From Candidatus Methanohalarchaeum thermophilum (lineage in GTDB: Archaea; Halobacteriota; Methanonatronarchaeia; Methanonatronarchaeales; Methanonatronarchaeaceae): a stretch of DNA of 64,000 nt. The translations under genes and the position numbers were made by a program. Location: positions 1,305,169 through 1,369,168 of the forward strand of contig MSDW01000001.1 of the NCBI GenBank assembly GCA_001914405.1, read 5' to 3'. A model generated the notes under the pieces. That model was not told the DNA's origin and made no database searches. It worked only from the letters and a program-made list of their open reading frames with translations. Positions 36,285 to 44,966 of the stretch are shown piece by piece (position 1 is the first letter of the stretch; every line of letters begins with the position of its first letter).

Positions 36285-37019
36285 ATGACAAAGGTTAAAA
36301 ATGTATATGGAGAAGATAAGGAAGAAATAAAATTACCTGAAGTATTTAACACGGAATTTAGGCCTGATTTAATAAAAAAATCTGTTATAGCTGCACAAAA
36401 TAACAGAAAACAGCCATATGGTTCAGACGAAAGAGCCGGAAAAAGAACTACAGCCGAATCTTGGGGAGCTGGACAGGGAGCAGCTATGGTACCAAGAGTA
36501 AAAGACGGAAGAAGAGCAGCATTAGTTCCGCAAACAGTTGGAGGTAGAAGAGCTCATCCACCTAAATCACAGAAAGACCAAGAAAAAGCTATAAATAAAA
36601 AAGAAAGAAGAAAAGCGCTTAAGAGCGCTATAGGCGCTACTAAGGATCTAGATTTAATCGAAAAAAGAGGACACGAATTCGAAGAAGCACCGATCATAGT
36701 TGAAAACGAGTTCCAGGCTCTGAATAAAACTAGCGAAGTCAAGGATTTCCTTGAATCAGTAGGAGCCTACAGAGATATAAAGAGATCAAAGAAAGGAAGA
36801 AAAAGGAAGAAGAGAGGGGGATACAGAACACCAAAGAGCATATTAGTAATCTATGGTGAAGACGAAGGAATAGAAAGAGGAGCAAGGAACCTACCAGGAG
36901 TAGATATAGTGGAAGCTACTGAATTAAGCACAGAATTACTTGCTCCAGGCGCAGAACCAGGTAGATTAACAGTTTGGACAGTTTCAGCATTAGATAAGGT
37001 GGAGGAGGTTTACGAATGA
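36285..37019 (+). CDS. rpl4: 50S ribosomal protein L4
   Basis: 244 residues, uL4 (eukaryotic L1e type). The extended internal loop that lines the exit tunnel is visible: NRKQPYGSDERAGKRTTAESWGAGQGAAMVPRV, then GRRAALVPQTVGGRRAHPPKS. The C-terminal half has the PKSILVIYGEDEGIERGARNLPGVDI core. It overlaps the start of L23 by four bases. Confidence 0.97.
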   Translation: MTKVKNVYGEDKEEIKLPEVFNTEFRPDLIKKSVIAAQNNRKQPYGSDERAGKRTTAESWGAGQGAAMVPRVKDGRRAALVPQTVGGRRAHPPKSQKDQEKAINKKERRKALKSAIGATKDLDLIEKRGHEFEEAPIIVENEFQALNKTSEVKDFLESVGAYRDIKRSKKGRKRKKRGGYRTPKSILVIYGEDEGIERGARNLPGVDIVEATELSTELLAPGAEPGRLTVWTVSALDKVEEVYE

Positions 37020-37267
37020 CTTTAATTAAAAACCCGTTGGTCACCGAAAAAACAACTAGGTTAATGGAAGAAAATAATACCTTAACCTTCGTAGTAGATA
37101 TAGACTCTAAAAAACCACAAATAAAAAACGCAATAGAAGAAACCTACGATGTAAAAGTTGAAAAAGTAAACAGCATGATCACCTCAAAGGGTAAGAAAAA
37201 AGTATATGTTAAACTTGCTCCTGAATTTGATGCTGAAGAAATAGCAGGAAGAATAGGTATATTCTAA
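37016..37267 (+). CDS. rpl23: 50S ribosomal protein L23
   Basis: 83 residues, uL23, at the tunnel exit where SRP docks. Motifs are LIKNPLVTEKTTRLMEENNTLTFVV, IKNAIEETYDVKVEKVNSMIT, KGKKKVYVKL and IAGRIGIF. The last codons and the stop are part of an 18-bp tandem duplication (37252-37287). Confidence 0.96.
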   Translation: MTLIKNPLVTEKTTRLMEENNTLTFVVDIDSKKPQIKNAIEETYDVKVEKVNSMITSKGKKKVYVKLAPEFDAEEIAGRIGIF

Positions 37268-37287
37268 AAAATAGGTATATTCTAAAA
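37252..37287 (+). repeat. Perfect 18-bp tandem duplication across the L23 stop codon
   Basis: The unit aataggtatattctaaaa occurs at 37252-37269 and again at 37270-37287. The first copy encodes the L23 end and its TAA; the second is untranslated and lengthens the L23-L2 gap to 42 nt, unusually wide for this block. Confidence 0.9.
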
Positions 37288-37309
37288 AAAAATATGAAGG
37301 TGTTAATTT

Positions 37310-38014
37310 ATGGGAAAAAGATTAAGACAACAAAGAAGTGGAAAAGGAGGAAACTACTCCTCACCTTCACATAAATATAAAGAAGATCTTAAACATCCAT
37401 CAACGGACGAAACTATTACCGGAAAAGTAACGGGCATAGAACATGACCCATCCAGAAACGCTCCAATAGCAAGAGTTAAATTCGAAACAGGCGAAGAAAG
37501 ACTCGTCTTGGTTCAAGAAGGAATAAAAACAGGTGACGAAATAAAATGCGGGGTAGATGTTGAAATTGAACCAGGAAACACCACCCAATTAGCAGAAATA
37601 CCTGAAGGAACACCGGTGAGTAATATAGAAAATAAGCCAGGAGATGGAGGCCAGTTCGCCAGATCCTCTGGAACATACGGAATACTGATAGCACACGATG
37701 TAGGAAAAGCCATAGTCCAGTTACCGTCAGGAGAACTGAAACAACTAAACCCAGAGTGTAGAGCAACCATCGGAGTAGTAGCCGGAGGCGGCAGAAAAGA
37801 AAAACCATACATCAAGGCAGGAAACAAGTACCACAAGATGAAGTCCAAGGGCGGAAAGTATCCAAAAGTGAGAGGAGTAGCAATGAACGCAGTAGATCAT
37901 CCATTCGGTGGAGAAGGAAGACAACATCCAGGAAAACCGAAAACCTCTGGAGGAAGTGAATCGCCAGGAAGAAAAGTTGGTAGTATAAGAGCAAGCAGAA
38001 CAGGTAAGGAGTGA
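37310..38014 (+). CDS. rpl2: 50S ribosomal protein L2
   Basis: 234 residues, uL2, needed for subunit joining and peptidyl-transferase architecture. Motifs are GKRLRQQRSGKGGNYSSPSHKYKEDL, IEHDPSRNAPIARVKFE, PSGELKQLNPECRATIGVVAGGGRKEKP, and VRGVAMNAVDHPFGGE with the conserved near-active-site histidine. AAGGTG precedes the ATG. Confidence 0.97.
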   Translation: MGKRLRQQRSGKGGNYSSPSHKYKEDLKHPSTDETITGKVTGIEHDPSRNAPIARVKFETGEERLVLVQEGIKTGDEIKCGVDVEIEPGNTTQLAEIPEGTPVSNIENKPGDGGQFARSSGTYGILIAHDVGKAIVQLPSGELKQLNPECRATIGVVAGGGRKEKPYIKAGNKYHKMKSKGGKYPKVRGVAMNAVDHPFGGEGRQHPGKPKTSGGSESPGRKVGSIRASRTGKE

Positions 38015-38020
38015 TAAAAT

Positions 38021-38419
38021 ATGCCAGAAGAAGACTTCACGTATAGAGGATATGACATAGAAGAACTCCAAAAAATGAGTATAAACGAATTCAAGGAAGT
38101 AGCTGGCTCTAGAGTCAGACGAAAAATAGATAGAGGATTTGACGAACAGGAAAAGAAACTCATGGAGAAGGCTGAAGAAGTCAAAGGAAAAGGAACAGAC
38201 ACCGTCATTAAAACACATCTCCGAGATATGGTGATATTACCCGATTTTGTTGGACTAAAATTTGGAATACATAAAGGAAACGACTTTGAAGTAGTTAAAA
38301 TCCAACCAGAAATGATCGGACACTACTTAGGGGAGTTCACAATGACTAGAAAGAAAGTAGAGCATGGAGGACCTGGTATAGGTGCAACAAGATCATCAAA
38401 ATATGTTCCACTCAAATAA
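38021..38419 (+). CDS. rps19: 30S ribosomal protein S19
   Basis: 132 residues, uS19 at the head of the small subunit. Archaeal N-terminal extension (FTYRGYDIEELQKMSINEFKEVAGSRVRRKIDRGF), then the core THLRDMVILPDFVGLKFGIHKGNDF and MIGHYLGEFTMTRKKVEHGGPGIGATRSSKYVPLK. Follows L2 by six bases. Confidence 0.96.
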   Translation: MPEEDFTYRGYDIEELQKMSINEFKEVAGSRVRRKIDRGFDEQEKKLMEKAEEVKGKGTDTVIKTHLRDMVILPDFVGLKFGIHKGNDFEVVKIQPEMIGHYLGEFTMTRKKVEHGGPGIGATRSSKYVPLK

Positions 38420-38428
38420 GGTGTAAAA

Positions 38429-38887
38429 ATGGGAGACTTAGGTTACTCAATAGATCCGGATCCAAAAAAGACTTCAAAGGCTATGGGAAGAGAACTACAT
38501 ATATCCCCAAAGGACTCAGTAGAAATATGCGATAAAATAAGAGGAAAAGACCTAGACAGAGCCAAAAATATACTAGAAGATGTAATAAATGGAGAAAAAC
38601 CTATTCCATTCAAAAAACATAATAAAAAGAAAGGCCACAGAAGCAACCTAGAAAACTGGGATTCAGGAGGATACCCCAAGAAAGCCGCTTCAGAGATATT
38701 AAAAACAATAGAAAACGCAGAAAACAACGCCGAATACAAGGGACTAGATACCGAAAAACTAAAAATTAAGCACATAGCAGCTCACAGAGGCCAAGAGATA
38801 GAGGGAATGACACCTAGAGCATTTGGAAGAGCAACACCAAGCAACACTTCGACAACCCATATAGAGGTAGTATTGGAGGAGAAATAA
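38429..38887 (+). CDS. rpl22: 50S ribosomal protein L22
   Basis: 152 residues, uL22, whose long loop contacts the exit tunnel. Motifs are [82 protein letters not shown] and [37 protein letters not shown]. Its stop overlaps the start of S3 (TAATG). Confidence 0.96.
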   Translation: MGDLGYSIDPDPKKTSKAMGRELHISPKDSVEICDKIRGKDLDRAKNILEDVINGEKPIPFKKHNKKKGHRSNLENWDSGGYPKKAASEILKTIENAENNAEYKGLDTEKLKIKHIAAHRGQEIEGMTPRAFGRATPSNTSTTHIEVVLEEK

Positions 38888-39756
38888 TGCCAATAGAAGA
38901 AAGATTCATAGAAGAAGGATTAAGAAAAGCCGAAATTGATGAATTCCTTAGAAATGAACTAGAAAGAGAAGGATACGGTGGAATAGAAATAAATAGAACG
39001 CCAACAGGGACACAGATAATTCTCTACGTCGAAAAACCCGGCATGGTCATAGGTAAGGGCGGAAAAAGAATCAACGAACTTACAAACAAATTCGAGGAAG
39101 AAATCGATGTAGAAGACCCATCAATCGAGGTCAAAGAAGTAGACAACCCAAACAAAAACGCTCAAGTAGTAGCACAGAGATTAGCAAACGCACTAGAAAG
39201 AGGATGGTACTTCAGAAAGGCAGGTTATTCAACACTTAGAGACATAATGGATGCCGGAGCACTAGGAGCACAGATAGTGCTCTCAGGAAAACTAACCGGA
39301 TCTAGATCCAGGGTAGAGAAATTCACTGAAGGATACATAAAATACAGCGGACAACCAGCCAAAGACATAGTAGACGAAGGACAAGCAGTAGCCAAAAAAC
39401 AACTAGGCACCATAGGAGTAACAGTCAGAATAATAAATGAAAATGCAACACTTCCAGACGAAGTAGAAATCGTTGAACCCGAAGAAATAGAGGAAGAAGA
39501 GTTCGAAATAAAAGAAGAAGCAGAAGACGAAGAAAAAACCAAAGAAGCAGAAGACGAAGAAGAAGAAGAAGAAGCCAAGGAAGAGGTAGAAGCCGAAGAA
39601 GAAAAGGAAAAACCAGAAGATGACGAGCATGTAGTCTGTAGGGAATGTGGCGAAGAATTTAAAGCAATTACTGCAAGCCATCTCGGAACTCACGATATGA
39701 CAATGGAAGAGTACAAGGAAAAGTACCCAGATGCCCCAACTCAAGGAGGTAGCTAA
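38887..39756 (+). CDS. rps3: 30S ribosomal protein S3 with acidic linker and zinc-finger-like tail
   Basis: 289 residues; archaeal uS3 is usually around 200-250. Residues 1-205 are normal S3: [21 protein letters not shown], the KH motif [12 protein letters not shown] (about 56-67), and a C-terminal domain with [21 protein letters not shown]. From about 200 to 250 follows an almost purely Glu/Lys/Ala linker. The last 40 residues read [36 protein letters not shown], a C-x2-C ... H-x3-H finger of the kind found in MucR/Ros-like and phage or HNH-associated DNA-binding tails. Such a tail on S3 is not part of the usual family. It is in frame and followed directly by L29, so it is not a sequencing run-on. 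Confidence 0.93.
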   Translation: MPIEERFIEEGLRKAEIDEFLRNELEREGYGGIEINRTPTGTQIILYVEKPGMVIGKGGKRINELTNKFEEEIDVEDPSIEVKEVDNPNKNAQVVAQRLANALERGWYFRKAGYSTLRDIMDAGALGAQIVLSGKLTGSRSRVEKFTEGYIKYSGQPAKDIVDEGQAVAKKQLGTIGVTVRIINENATLPDEVEIVEPEEIEEEEFEIKEEAEDEEKTKEAEDEEEEEEAKEEVEAEEEKEKPEDDEHVVCRECGEEFKAITASHLGTHDMTMEEYKEKYPDAPTQGGS

Positions 39757-39758
39757 CA

Positions 39759-39971
39759 ATGGCTATACTGAAACCCGATGATATAAGAGAAATGTCAACG
39801 GAAGAAAGAAAAAATGAGCTGTTGGATCTAGAGACGGAACTAGTCAATGAAAGAGCAGTAGCAGCAGCCGGAGGACAGCCAGAAAACCCAGGTAGGATAA
39901 AAGAGATAAGAAAAACTATAGCTAGAATTAAGACAATCATGAGGGAGGAAAATGAAGAGATCCCCGAGTAA
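39759..39971 (+). CDS. rpl29: 50S ribosomal protein L29
   Basis: 70 residues, uL29, near the tunnel exit. The core is [58 protein letters not shown]. It starts two bases after the S3 stop and overlaps the RNase P gene start by 20 bases. Confidence 0.94.
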   Translation: MAILKPDDIREMSTEERKNELLDLETELVNERAVAAAGGQPENPGRIKEIRKTIARIKTIMREENEEIPE

Positions 39972-40203
39972 CATAAAGAGACACGAGTTAATTGGACTCG
40001 AAGCAGAAGTCTCCGAAAGCACGAACTTAGACCACGAAGGAATTAGAGGCGAAGTAATAGACGAAACCAAAAAAACTATAAACATCTCAGGAAAAATTAT
40101 CCCGAAAGAAGACTGCAACTTTATTTTTACGCTACCTGAACATAAAGTAAAGATTAATGGAAATATCATTAATTCTTCACCTGAAGAAAGAATAAAAAAC
40201 TAA
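39952..40203 (+). CDS. rnp1: RNase P protein component 1 (Rpp29)
   Basis: 83 residues, Sm-like barrel of the archaeal RNase P protein that supports 5' tRNA maturation. Recognised by [34 protein letters not shown] and then [27 protein letters not shown]. Its place between L29 and S17 is standard in Euryarchaeota. The overlap with L29 implies coupled translation. Confidence 0.92.
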   Translation: MKRSPSNIKRHELIGLEAEVSESTNLDHEGIRGEVIDETKKTINISGKIIPKEDCNFIFTLPEHKVKINGNIINSSPEERIKN

Positions 40204-40226
40204 AAAATTAATGTAGAGGAATCTTA

Positions 40227-40550
40227 ATGTCAACAAAAAATATTGGACTTGATGTGGAGCCACCTGAAAAAGAATGTGAAGATGAGTATTGTCCATTTCA
40301 CGGTAAATTACCAGTAAGAGGTCAGACTCTAGAAGGCGAGGTAAAGTCGATAGTAGATGAAAAAACCGTAGTTATCGAAAGAGAATATGCGGAAAAGGCA
40401 TTAAAATACGAGAGATATGAAAAAAGAAGGTCAGGAAAAACAGTCCACCGGCCTCCCTGCATCGATTTAGAAAAAGGAGACGAAGTCCTTGTAGCAGAGT
40501 GTAGACCTATTAGCAAAACAAAATCCTTTGTTGTAGTAGAGAAGAGGTGA
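40227..40550 (+). CDS. rps17: 30S ribosomal protein S17
   Basis: 107 residues, uS17. Archaeal form with NIGLDVEPPEKECEDEYCPFHGKLPVRGQTLEGEV, VIEREYAEKALKYERYEKRRSGKTVHRPPCIDLEKGDEVLVAECRPISKTKSFVVVE. Cys residues at about 17, 22 and 78 are seen. Gap of 23 bases from rnp1. Confidence 0.96.
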   Translation: MSTKNIGLDVEPPEKECEDEYCPFHGKLPVRGQTLEGEVKSIVDEKTVVIEREYAEKALKYERYEKRRSGKTVHRPPCIDLEKGDEVLVAECRPISKTKSFVVVEKR

Positions 40551-40556
40551 AAAGAC

Positions 40557-40955
40557 ATGAGAGGAATAAAAGCAAGTGTAACAAAGGGAATACAGACAGG
40601 GACAAAATTGAATTGTGCAGACAACACTGGAGCTAGAGTATTGGAATTTGTTTCAGCGAAAGAATACAATAGCGTTAGAAGAAGACAACCAAAGGCAGGA
40701 ATATCTGACAAAATAGTGGTTTCAGTAAAAGAAGGCGATCCCGAGATGAAGAAACAAGTTCTAGATGCCGTTATAATTAGACAAAAAAAGGAGTACCGAA
40801 GACCAGATGGCCTAAGAGTACAGTTTGAAGACAATGCAGCAGTACTAGTAGACGAAGCAGAAGAAACAAAAGGAACAGAGATAAAAGGTCCAGTTGCCAA
40901 AGAAGCAGCGGAGAGATTTCCTAAAGTAGCTAGCGCAGCTACAATGATAATCTAA
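40557..40955 (+). CDS. rpl14: 50S ribosomal protein L14
   Basis: 132 residues, uL14, which forms an intersubunit bridge. Motifs are KGIQTGTKLNCADNTGARVLEFVSAKEY, AGISDKIVVSVKEGDPEMKKQVLDAVIIRQKKEYRRPDGLRVQFEDNAAVLVDE and GPVAKEAAERFPKVASAATMII. Confidence 0.97.
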   Translation: MRGIKASVTKGIQTGTKLNCADNTGARVLEFVSAKEYNSVRRRQPKAGISDKIVVSVKEGDPEMKKQVLDAVIIRQKKEYRRPDGLRVQFEDNAAVLVDEAEETKGTEIKGPVAKEAAERFPKVASAATMII

Positions 40956-40968
40956 AGAGGTGATAAAA

Positions 40969-41316
40969 ATGACTGAAAAACCCGAAAAACAAAGAAAAAA
41001 ACAAGCTCAAGCAGATCTACACGAAAAACAAAAGAAAATGGCATCCATGTTATCAAAGGAACTAAGAGAAGATTACGAAAAAAGAAGAATACCAGTCAGA
41101 GCAGGAGATAAAGTAGAGGTAATGAGAGGAGATGCAAAAGGAGAAACTGGAGAAGTAAGTGAAGTAGATCTGACAAGAGAAAAAGTTACCGTAGAGGGAG
41201 TTATAGTCGAAAAACCCGATGGATCGGAAGTACCAAAACCACTTGACCCCTCAAACTTAAAAATAATTGATTTAGATACTTCAGATAGAGAAAGAATAAA
41301 ATTACTTGGGAGATAA
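40969..41316 (+). CDS. rpl24: 50S ribosomal protein L24
   Basis: 115 residues, uL24 with a KOW domain (RAGDKVEVMRGDAKGETGEVSEVDLTREKVTVEG). The open frame begins at 40960, but that GTG is part of the AGAGGTGAT ribosome-binding site, so the ATG at 40969 is used. The N-terminus is the basic archaeal extension (RKKQAQADLHEKQKKMASMLSKELREDYEKR). Confidence 0.95.
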   Translation: MTEKPEKQRKKQAQADLHEKQKKMASMLSKELREDYEKRRIPVRAGDKVEVMRGDAKGETGEVSEVDLTREKVTVEGVIVEKPDGSEVPKPLDPSNLKIIDLDTSDRERIKLLGR

Positions 41317-41319
41317 ATT

Positions 41320-42015
41320 ATGCATCAAAAAAGAATATCAGCTCCTAGATCTTGGAAGGTTTCAAATAAGGAAGATTTCTGGGTGTCATCACCAAATACA
41401 CCTCATCCAAAAGAAAGGTCTATGCCATTAAATGTCGTTTTAAGAGATGTTATAGGGATAGTTGATAACACGAGAGAAGTTAAGAGAATACTTTCAAGAG
41501 AAGATCTAAAGATAGACGGAAGAGTAGTGAAAGACCACGAGTTTGGAGTCGGTCTCTTTGACGTGATAAGTATACCTAAATCTGACTTTTATGTTAGAGT
41601 CTCCATGGACTCTAAAAACAAATTGTCATTCATCGAAATAACCGAAGAAGAATCCAAGTACAAAGTCTGTAAGATCACAGATAAAAAACATGTTCCTGGA
41701 GGAAACATCCAACTAAACCTCCATGACGGAAAGAACATTAGATTAGAAGAAACAGAGCTTAAACCTAAGAACTCGGTTAAAATAAAGCTACCTAGCCAAG
41801 AAATAGAAAAATCAATCAGCTTCGAAGAAGGAAAACTAGCCTTTGTTTTTGCTGGACAACATTCAGGTGAACTAGCAGAGATAAAAGCATACGAGGTAAT
41901 GAAAGGATCCAAGTCAAATACTGTAATTCTAGAAAACGAAAAAGAATTCTCAACTATAGAGGATTACATAATAATCGTAGGAGATCAAGAACCAGAGGTG
42001 ACAGTAAGTGACTAA
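41320..42015 (+). CDS. rps4e: 30S ribosomal protein S4e
   Basis: 231 residues, eS4, specific to archaea and eukaryotes. N-terminal MHQKRISAPRSWKVSNKEDFWVSSPNTPHPKERSMPLNVVLRDVIGIVDNTREVKRIL, S4-like RNA-binding part REDLKIDGRVVKDHEFGVGLFDVISI, and a KOW near LAFVFAGQHSGELAEIKAYE. Its end overlaps the L5 start by eight bases. Confidence 0.96.
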   Translation: MHQKRISAPRSWKVSNKEDFWVSSPNTPHPKERSMPLNVVLRDVIGIVDNTREVKRILSREDLKIDGRVVKDHEFGVGLFDVISIPKSDFYVRVSMDSKNKLSFIEITEEESKYKVCKITDKKHVPGGNIQLNLHDGKNIRLEETELKPKNSVKIKLPSQEIEKSISFEEGKLAFVFAGQHSGELAEIKAYEVMKGSKSNTVILENEKEFSTIEDYIIIVGDQEPEVTVSD

Positions 42016-42535
42016 AACCAAAAACGAGATGAAGGAACCAGAGATAGAGAAAGTCACAGTAAATATAGGAGTCGGAAGCAGTGGAGAAGATCTAATAAAT
42101 GCAGAGAACCTATTAGATGAAATCACTGGACAGGAACCAGTAAGAACGAGATCTAAACAAAATAACCCTACATTTGAGATAAAAGAAGGAGAACCAATAG
42201 GGTGTAAGGTAACCTTAAGAGGTAAAAAAGCCGTAGAATTCTTAGAAAAGGCCTTAGAGGTAATAGGCAACGAAATTCCTGAAAAATCAATCGACGAATA
42301 CGGAAACTTTGCTTTTGGCATAGAGGAACACACCAACTTCCCCGAAATGGAATACGACCCCAGCGTCGGAATATTTGGCATGGATATATCGGTGACGATG
42401 GAGAGACCTGGATACAGAGTAAAGAAGAGATCAGTTGAACAAAAAAAGATCCCAGAAGAACACACCCTCGACCCTGAAGACACTATAAAATACCTAAAAG
42501 AACAGTTTGAAACGGAGGTCACGCAAAATGAGTGA
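42008..42535 (+). CDS. rpl5: 50S ribosomal protein L5
   Basis: 175 residues, uL5, binds 5S rRNA. Motifs are [75 protein letters not shown] and [41 protein letters not shown]. The start is a GTG inside the S4e end (preceded by gaggtg), or the ATG at 42029. The C-terminus overlaps S14 by eight bases. Confidence 0.96.
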   Translation: MTKTKNEMKEPEIEKVTVNIGVGSSGEDLINAENLLDEITGQEPVRTRSKQNNPTFEIKEGEPIGCKVTLRGKKAVEFLEKALEVIGNEIPEKSIDEYGNFAFGIEEHTNFPEMEYDPSVGIFGMDISVTMERPGYRVKKRSVEQKKIPEEHTLDPEDTIKYLKEQFETEVTQNE

Positions 42536-42680
42536 AACGGAATCAGAAACAGAAACTGAAAGAAGCACCTGCCGTAGGTGCGGAAGAAAACAAGGTCTGA
42601 TTAGTAAGTACAACATCTATTTGTGTAGGCAATGTTTTAGAGAAATAGCAGAAAATATGGGTTTCGAAAAGTATAGGTGA
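42528..42680 (+). CDS. rps14: 30S ribosomal protein S14 (zinc type)
   Basis: 50 residues. uS14 with one zinc site formed by C15/C18 and C33/C36 ([35 protein letters not shown]), the archaeal short form. It has an added acidic N-terminus ([10 protein letters not shown]). Sits between L5 and S8 as in all archaea. Its TGA overlaps the ribosome-binding site of S8. Confidence 0.95.
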   Translation: MSETESETETERSTCRRCGRKQGLISKYNIYLCRQCFREIAENMGFEKYR

Positions 42681-42685
42681 TAAAA

Positions 42686-43075
42686 ATGCAGATGAATCCA
42701 TTATCAGATTCTTTATCCACAATAGATAATGCCGAAAAATCTGGAAAACTAAAGTGTACCGTAGAACCAGCTTCAAAGCTGATAGGGAATGTCCTTAATG
42801 TAATGCAGGAAAATGACTACATAGGAGGATACGAGTTAGTAGAAGACAATAAAGGCGGTAAATTCGAAGTAACTTTAAATGGGAACATAAATAAGTGCAA
42901 ATCGATAAAACCTCAGTTTTCAACAAGAAAGGACGAATTCGAAAAATGGGAAAAAAGATTTCTACCAGGAAGAGATTTTGGAGTTTTAATATTAACCACC
43001 TCAAAGGGAGTAAGATCCCATAGAGAAGCCCGAAAAGATGGAATAGGTGGTAAACTTTTAGCTTATGTGTACTAG
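42686..43075 (+). CDS. rps8: 30S ribosomal protein S8
   Basis: 129 residues, uS8, an early small-subunit assembly protein. Motifs are NPLSDSLSTIDNAEKSGKLKCTVEPASKLIGNVLNVMQENDYIGGYELVED, FLPGRDFGVLILTTSKGVRSHREARKDGIGGKLLAYVY. The ATG at 42686 is used; the GTG nine bases upstream is the ribosome-binding site (aggtgat). Confidence 0.97.
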   Translation: MQMNPLSDSLSTIDNAEKSGKLKCTVEPASKLIGNVLNVMQENDYIGGYELVEDNKGGKFEVTLNGNINKCKSIKPQFSTRKDEFEKWEKRFLPGRDFGVLILTTSKGVRSHREARKDGIGGKLLAYVY

Positions 43076-43079
43076 GTGA

Positions 43080-43610
43080 ATGAAGATGGCTAGGAAGGAA
43101 GTTAAATTACCAGAAGATGTAGAAGCAGAGATAGAAGACGACGAAGTAACAATCAAAAGAGGAGACAGAGAGGTTAGTAGAGAACTGACCTCGCCAAAAA
43201 TTGAGATAAAGAAGAAAGATAAAAAAATAACCCTAAAATCAAAGACAGACAGAAAAAAAGATAAGGCTCTCTTAGGAACCTTCACATCCCACATAAAGAA
43301 CATGGTTAAAGGCGTCCAAAAGGACTATGTATACAAAATAAAGGTTCTTTATTCTCACTTTCCTATCAAGGTAGAAACAAACGAAAATCACTTAATAATT
43401 AGGAATTTTTTAGGCGAAAATAATCCAAGAAAAGTTGAAGTAATAGGCGAACAAACCGAACTCGAGGTTTCAGAGGAAGAAGTAAAGATAAGAGGACCAG
43501 ATAAAGAAGCTGTATCACAGACAGCAGCAAAGATACAACAAGAAACAAACATAAAAGGAAAAGATCCAAGGATATTCCAAGATGGAATGTACATCGTCGA
43601 GGAGGAATAA
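43080..43610 (+). CDS. rpl6: 50S ribosomal protein L6
   Basis: 176 residues, uL6 with its two-fold repeated domain: VKLPEDVEAEIEDDEVTIKRGDREVSRELTSPKIEIKKKD, ALLGTFTSHIKNMVKGVQKDYVYKIKVLYSHFPIKVE, FLGENNPRKVEVIGEQTELEVSEEEVKIRGPDKEAVSQTAAKIQQETNIKGKDPRIFQDGMYIVEEE. The second Met (43086) is an alternative start. Confidence 0.97.
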   Translation: MKMARKEVKLPEDVEAEIEDDEVTIKRGDREVSRELTSPKIEIKKKDKKITLKSKTDRKKDKALLGTFTSHIKNMVKGVQKDYVYKIKVLYSHFPIKVETNENHLIIRNFLGENNPRKVEVIGEQTELEVSEEEVKIRGPDKEAVSQTAAKIQQETNIKGKDPRIFQDGMYIVEEE

Positions 43611-43613
43611 AAT

Positions 43614-43955
43614 ATGACAAAAAAGTTTAGAAGACAAGAAAGCCAAAAGCATAAGAAGGTTAAAAATAAGTGGAGAAGGCCAAAAGGACTTCAAAGTAAT
43701 CAAAGGAAAGAGACTGCAGGAGCACCACCAAAACCAAAGGTAGGCAGAAAAAAACCCGAGGATAAAAGAGGGCTACATCCATCAGGATACGAGGAAAAAC
43801 TAGTTCACAACGCAAAAAACCTCGAAGAAATCGATACTGAAAAAGAAGCCATCAAGATATCCAGTAAAGTAGGTCAACGAAAAAGAAAACGTATACAAAA
43901 AAAAGCCAAAGAACTAGGAATAAAAATACTAAACCCAAAGAAAATTGAGGGATAA
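43614..43955 (+). CDS. rpl32e: 50S ribosomal protein L32e
   Basis: 113 residues, eL32. FRRQESQKHKKVKNKWRRPKGLQSNQRKETAGAPPKPKVGRKKPEDKRGLHPSGYEEKLVHNAKNL is the family core. It lies between L6 and L19e, the archaeal order. Confidence 0.95.
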   Translation: MTKKFRRQESQKHKKVKNKWRRPKGLQSNQRKETAGAPPKPKVGRKKPEDKRGLHPSGYEEKLVHNAKNLEEIDTEKEAIKISSKVGQRKRKRIQKKAKELGIKILNPKKIEG

Positions 43956-43957
43956 AA

Positions 43958-44413
43958 ATGTCAGATCTAAGACCACAAAAGAGAATGGCTTCAGACATAC
44001 TAGATGTCGGAGAAAACAAAATATGGCTAGATCCCTCTAGACAAGAAGACATATCCTCAGCAATAACCAGGGAAGATGTTAAAGAACTAATAGATGAAGG
44101 CGCAATAACTTCTAAAAAAGAAAAAGGCAACAGTAGAGGCAGAATCAGAGAAAGACAAGACAAGAAAAAAAGAAGCCAGAAAAAAGGCCAAGGAAAAAGA
44201 AAAGGCACAAAGACCGCAAGAAACCCAAGGAAAAAGGAATGGATGAATAAAATTAGAGCTCAAAGAGAGATCCTGAAAGAGTACCGAGATGAAGGTAAGA
44301 TATCGAGAAACACGTACAGAAAATACTATAAAAAGAGTAAAGGCGGGGAATTTGAGGATATTAGACACCTTAAAACGGCATTAGAAGAAGAAATAGAGGA
44401 GGTAAAAGAATGA
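43958..44413 (+). CDS. rpl19e: 50S ribosomal protein L19e
   Basis: 151 residues, eL19, whose long C-terminal helix reaches the small subunit. DLRPQKRMASDILDVGENKIWLDPSRQEDISSAITREDVKELIDEGAI is diagnostic, then the basic helix with RIRERQDKKKRSQKKGQGKRKGTKTARNPRKKEW. Overlaps L18 by four bases. Confidence 0.96.
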   Translation: MSDLRPQKRMASDILDVGENKIWLDPSRQEDISSAITREDVKELIDEGAITSKKEKGNSRGRIRERQDKKKRSQKKGQGKRKGTKTARNPRKKEWMNKIRAQREILKEYRDEGKISRNTYRKYYKKSKGGEFEDIRHLKTALEEEIEEVKE

Positions 44414-44964
44414 ACTCTAGAGAAAGAATTCCACCTAAAAGAAGAAGAGAAGGAAAGACAGATTATTCACAAAGACTTGATTTACTTAAATCAGGAAAAC
44501 CTAGATTAGTAGTTAGAAAAACAAACAAACACTTTAGAGCACAACTAGTAATTCCATCAGAAGAAGGAGACAATGTAATAACCCAGGCACACACCAAGAA
44601 TCTAGAAGAATATGGATGGAAAGCTTCAACATCTAACACACCAGCAGCTTACCTAGTAGGTTACTTGGCTGGGAAAAAAATAAAATCAAGAGATATAACA
44701 GAAGTAATTCCAGATATTGGATTAGACCCAATAACAAAAGGATCCTCTCTATTTGCAGTAATAGAAGGAGTAAGAGATGCAGGAATAAGTGCACCTGTAA
44801 GCGAGAAAATAATACCCTCCAAAGATAGAATAAGAGGCGAACACATAGCCTCATACGCCGAAAGTAAAGAAAAAGAATTTAATTCATACGAAATTGATCC
44901 TTCAAAATTACCAGATCACTTTGAAGAAATTAAAAATAACATAAATCAAGATTTTGGTGAATAA
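44410..44964 (+). CDS. rpl18: 50S ribosomal protein L18
   Basis: 184 residues, uL18 (5S rRNA binding), archaeal L5-like form. [69 protein letters not shown] and [39 protein letters not shown] match the family. Confidence 0.96.
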   Translation: MNSRERIPPKRRREGKTDYSQRLDLLKSGKPRLVVRKTNKHFRAQLVIPSEEGDNVITQAHTKNLEEYGWKASTSNTPAAYLVGYLAGKKIKSRDITEVIPDIGLDPITKGSSLFAVIEGVRDAGISAPVSEKIIPSKDRIRGEHIASYAESKEKEFNSYEIDPSKLPDHFEEIKNNINQDFGE

Positions 44965-44966
44965 AA

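Noticed and set aside
39225-39759. Minus-strand open frames opposite the S3 tail
   Set aside because: They are shadows of the Glu-rich linker (gaa/gag codons read as Ser or Phe on the other strand).
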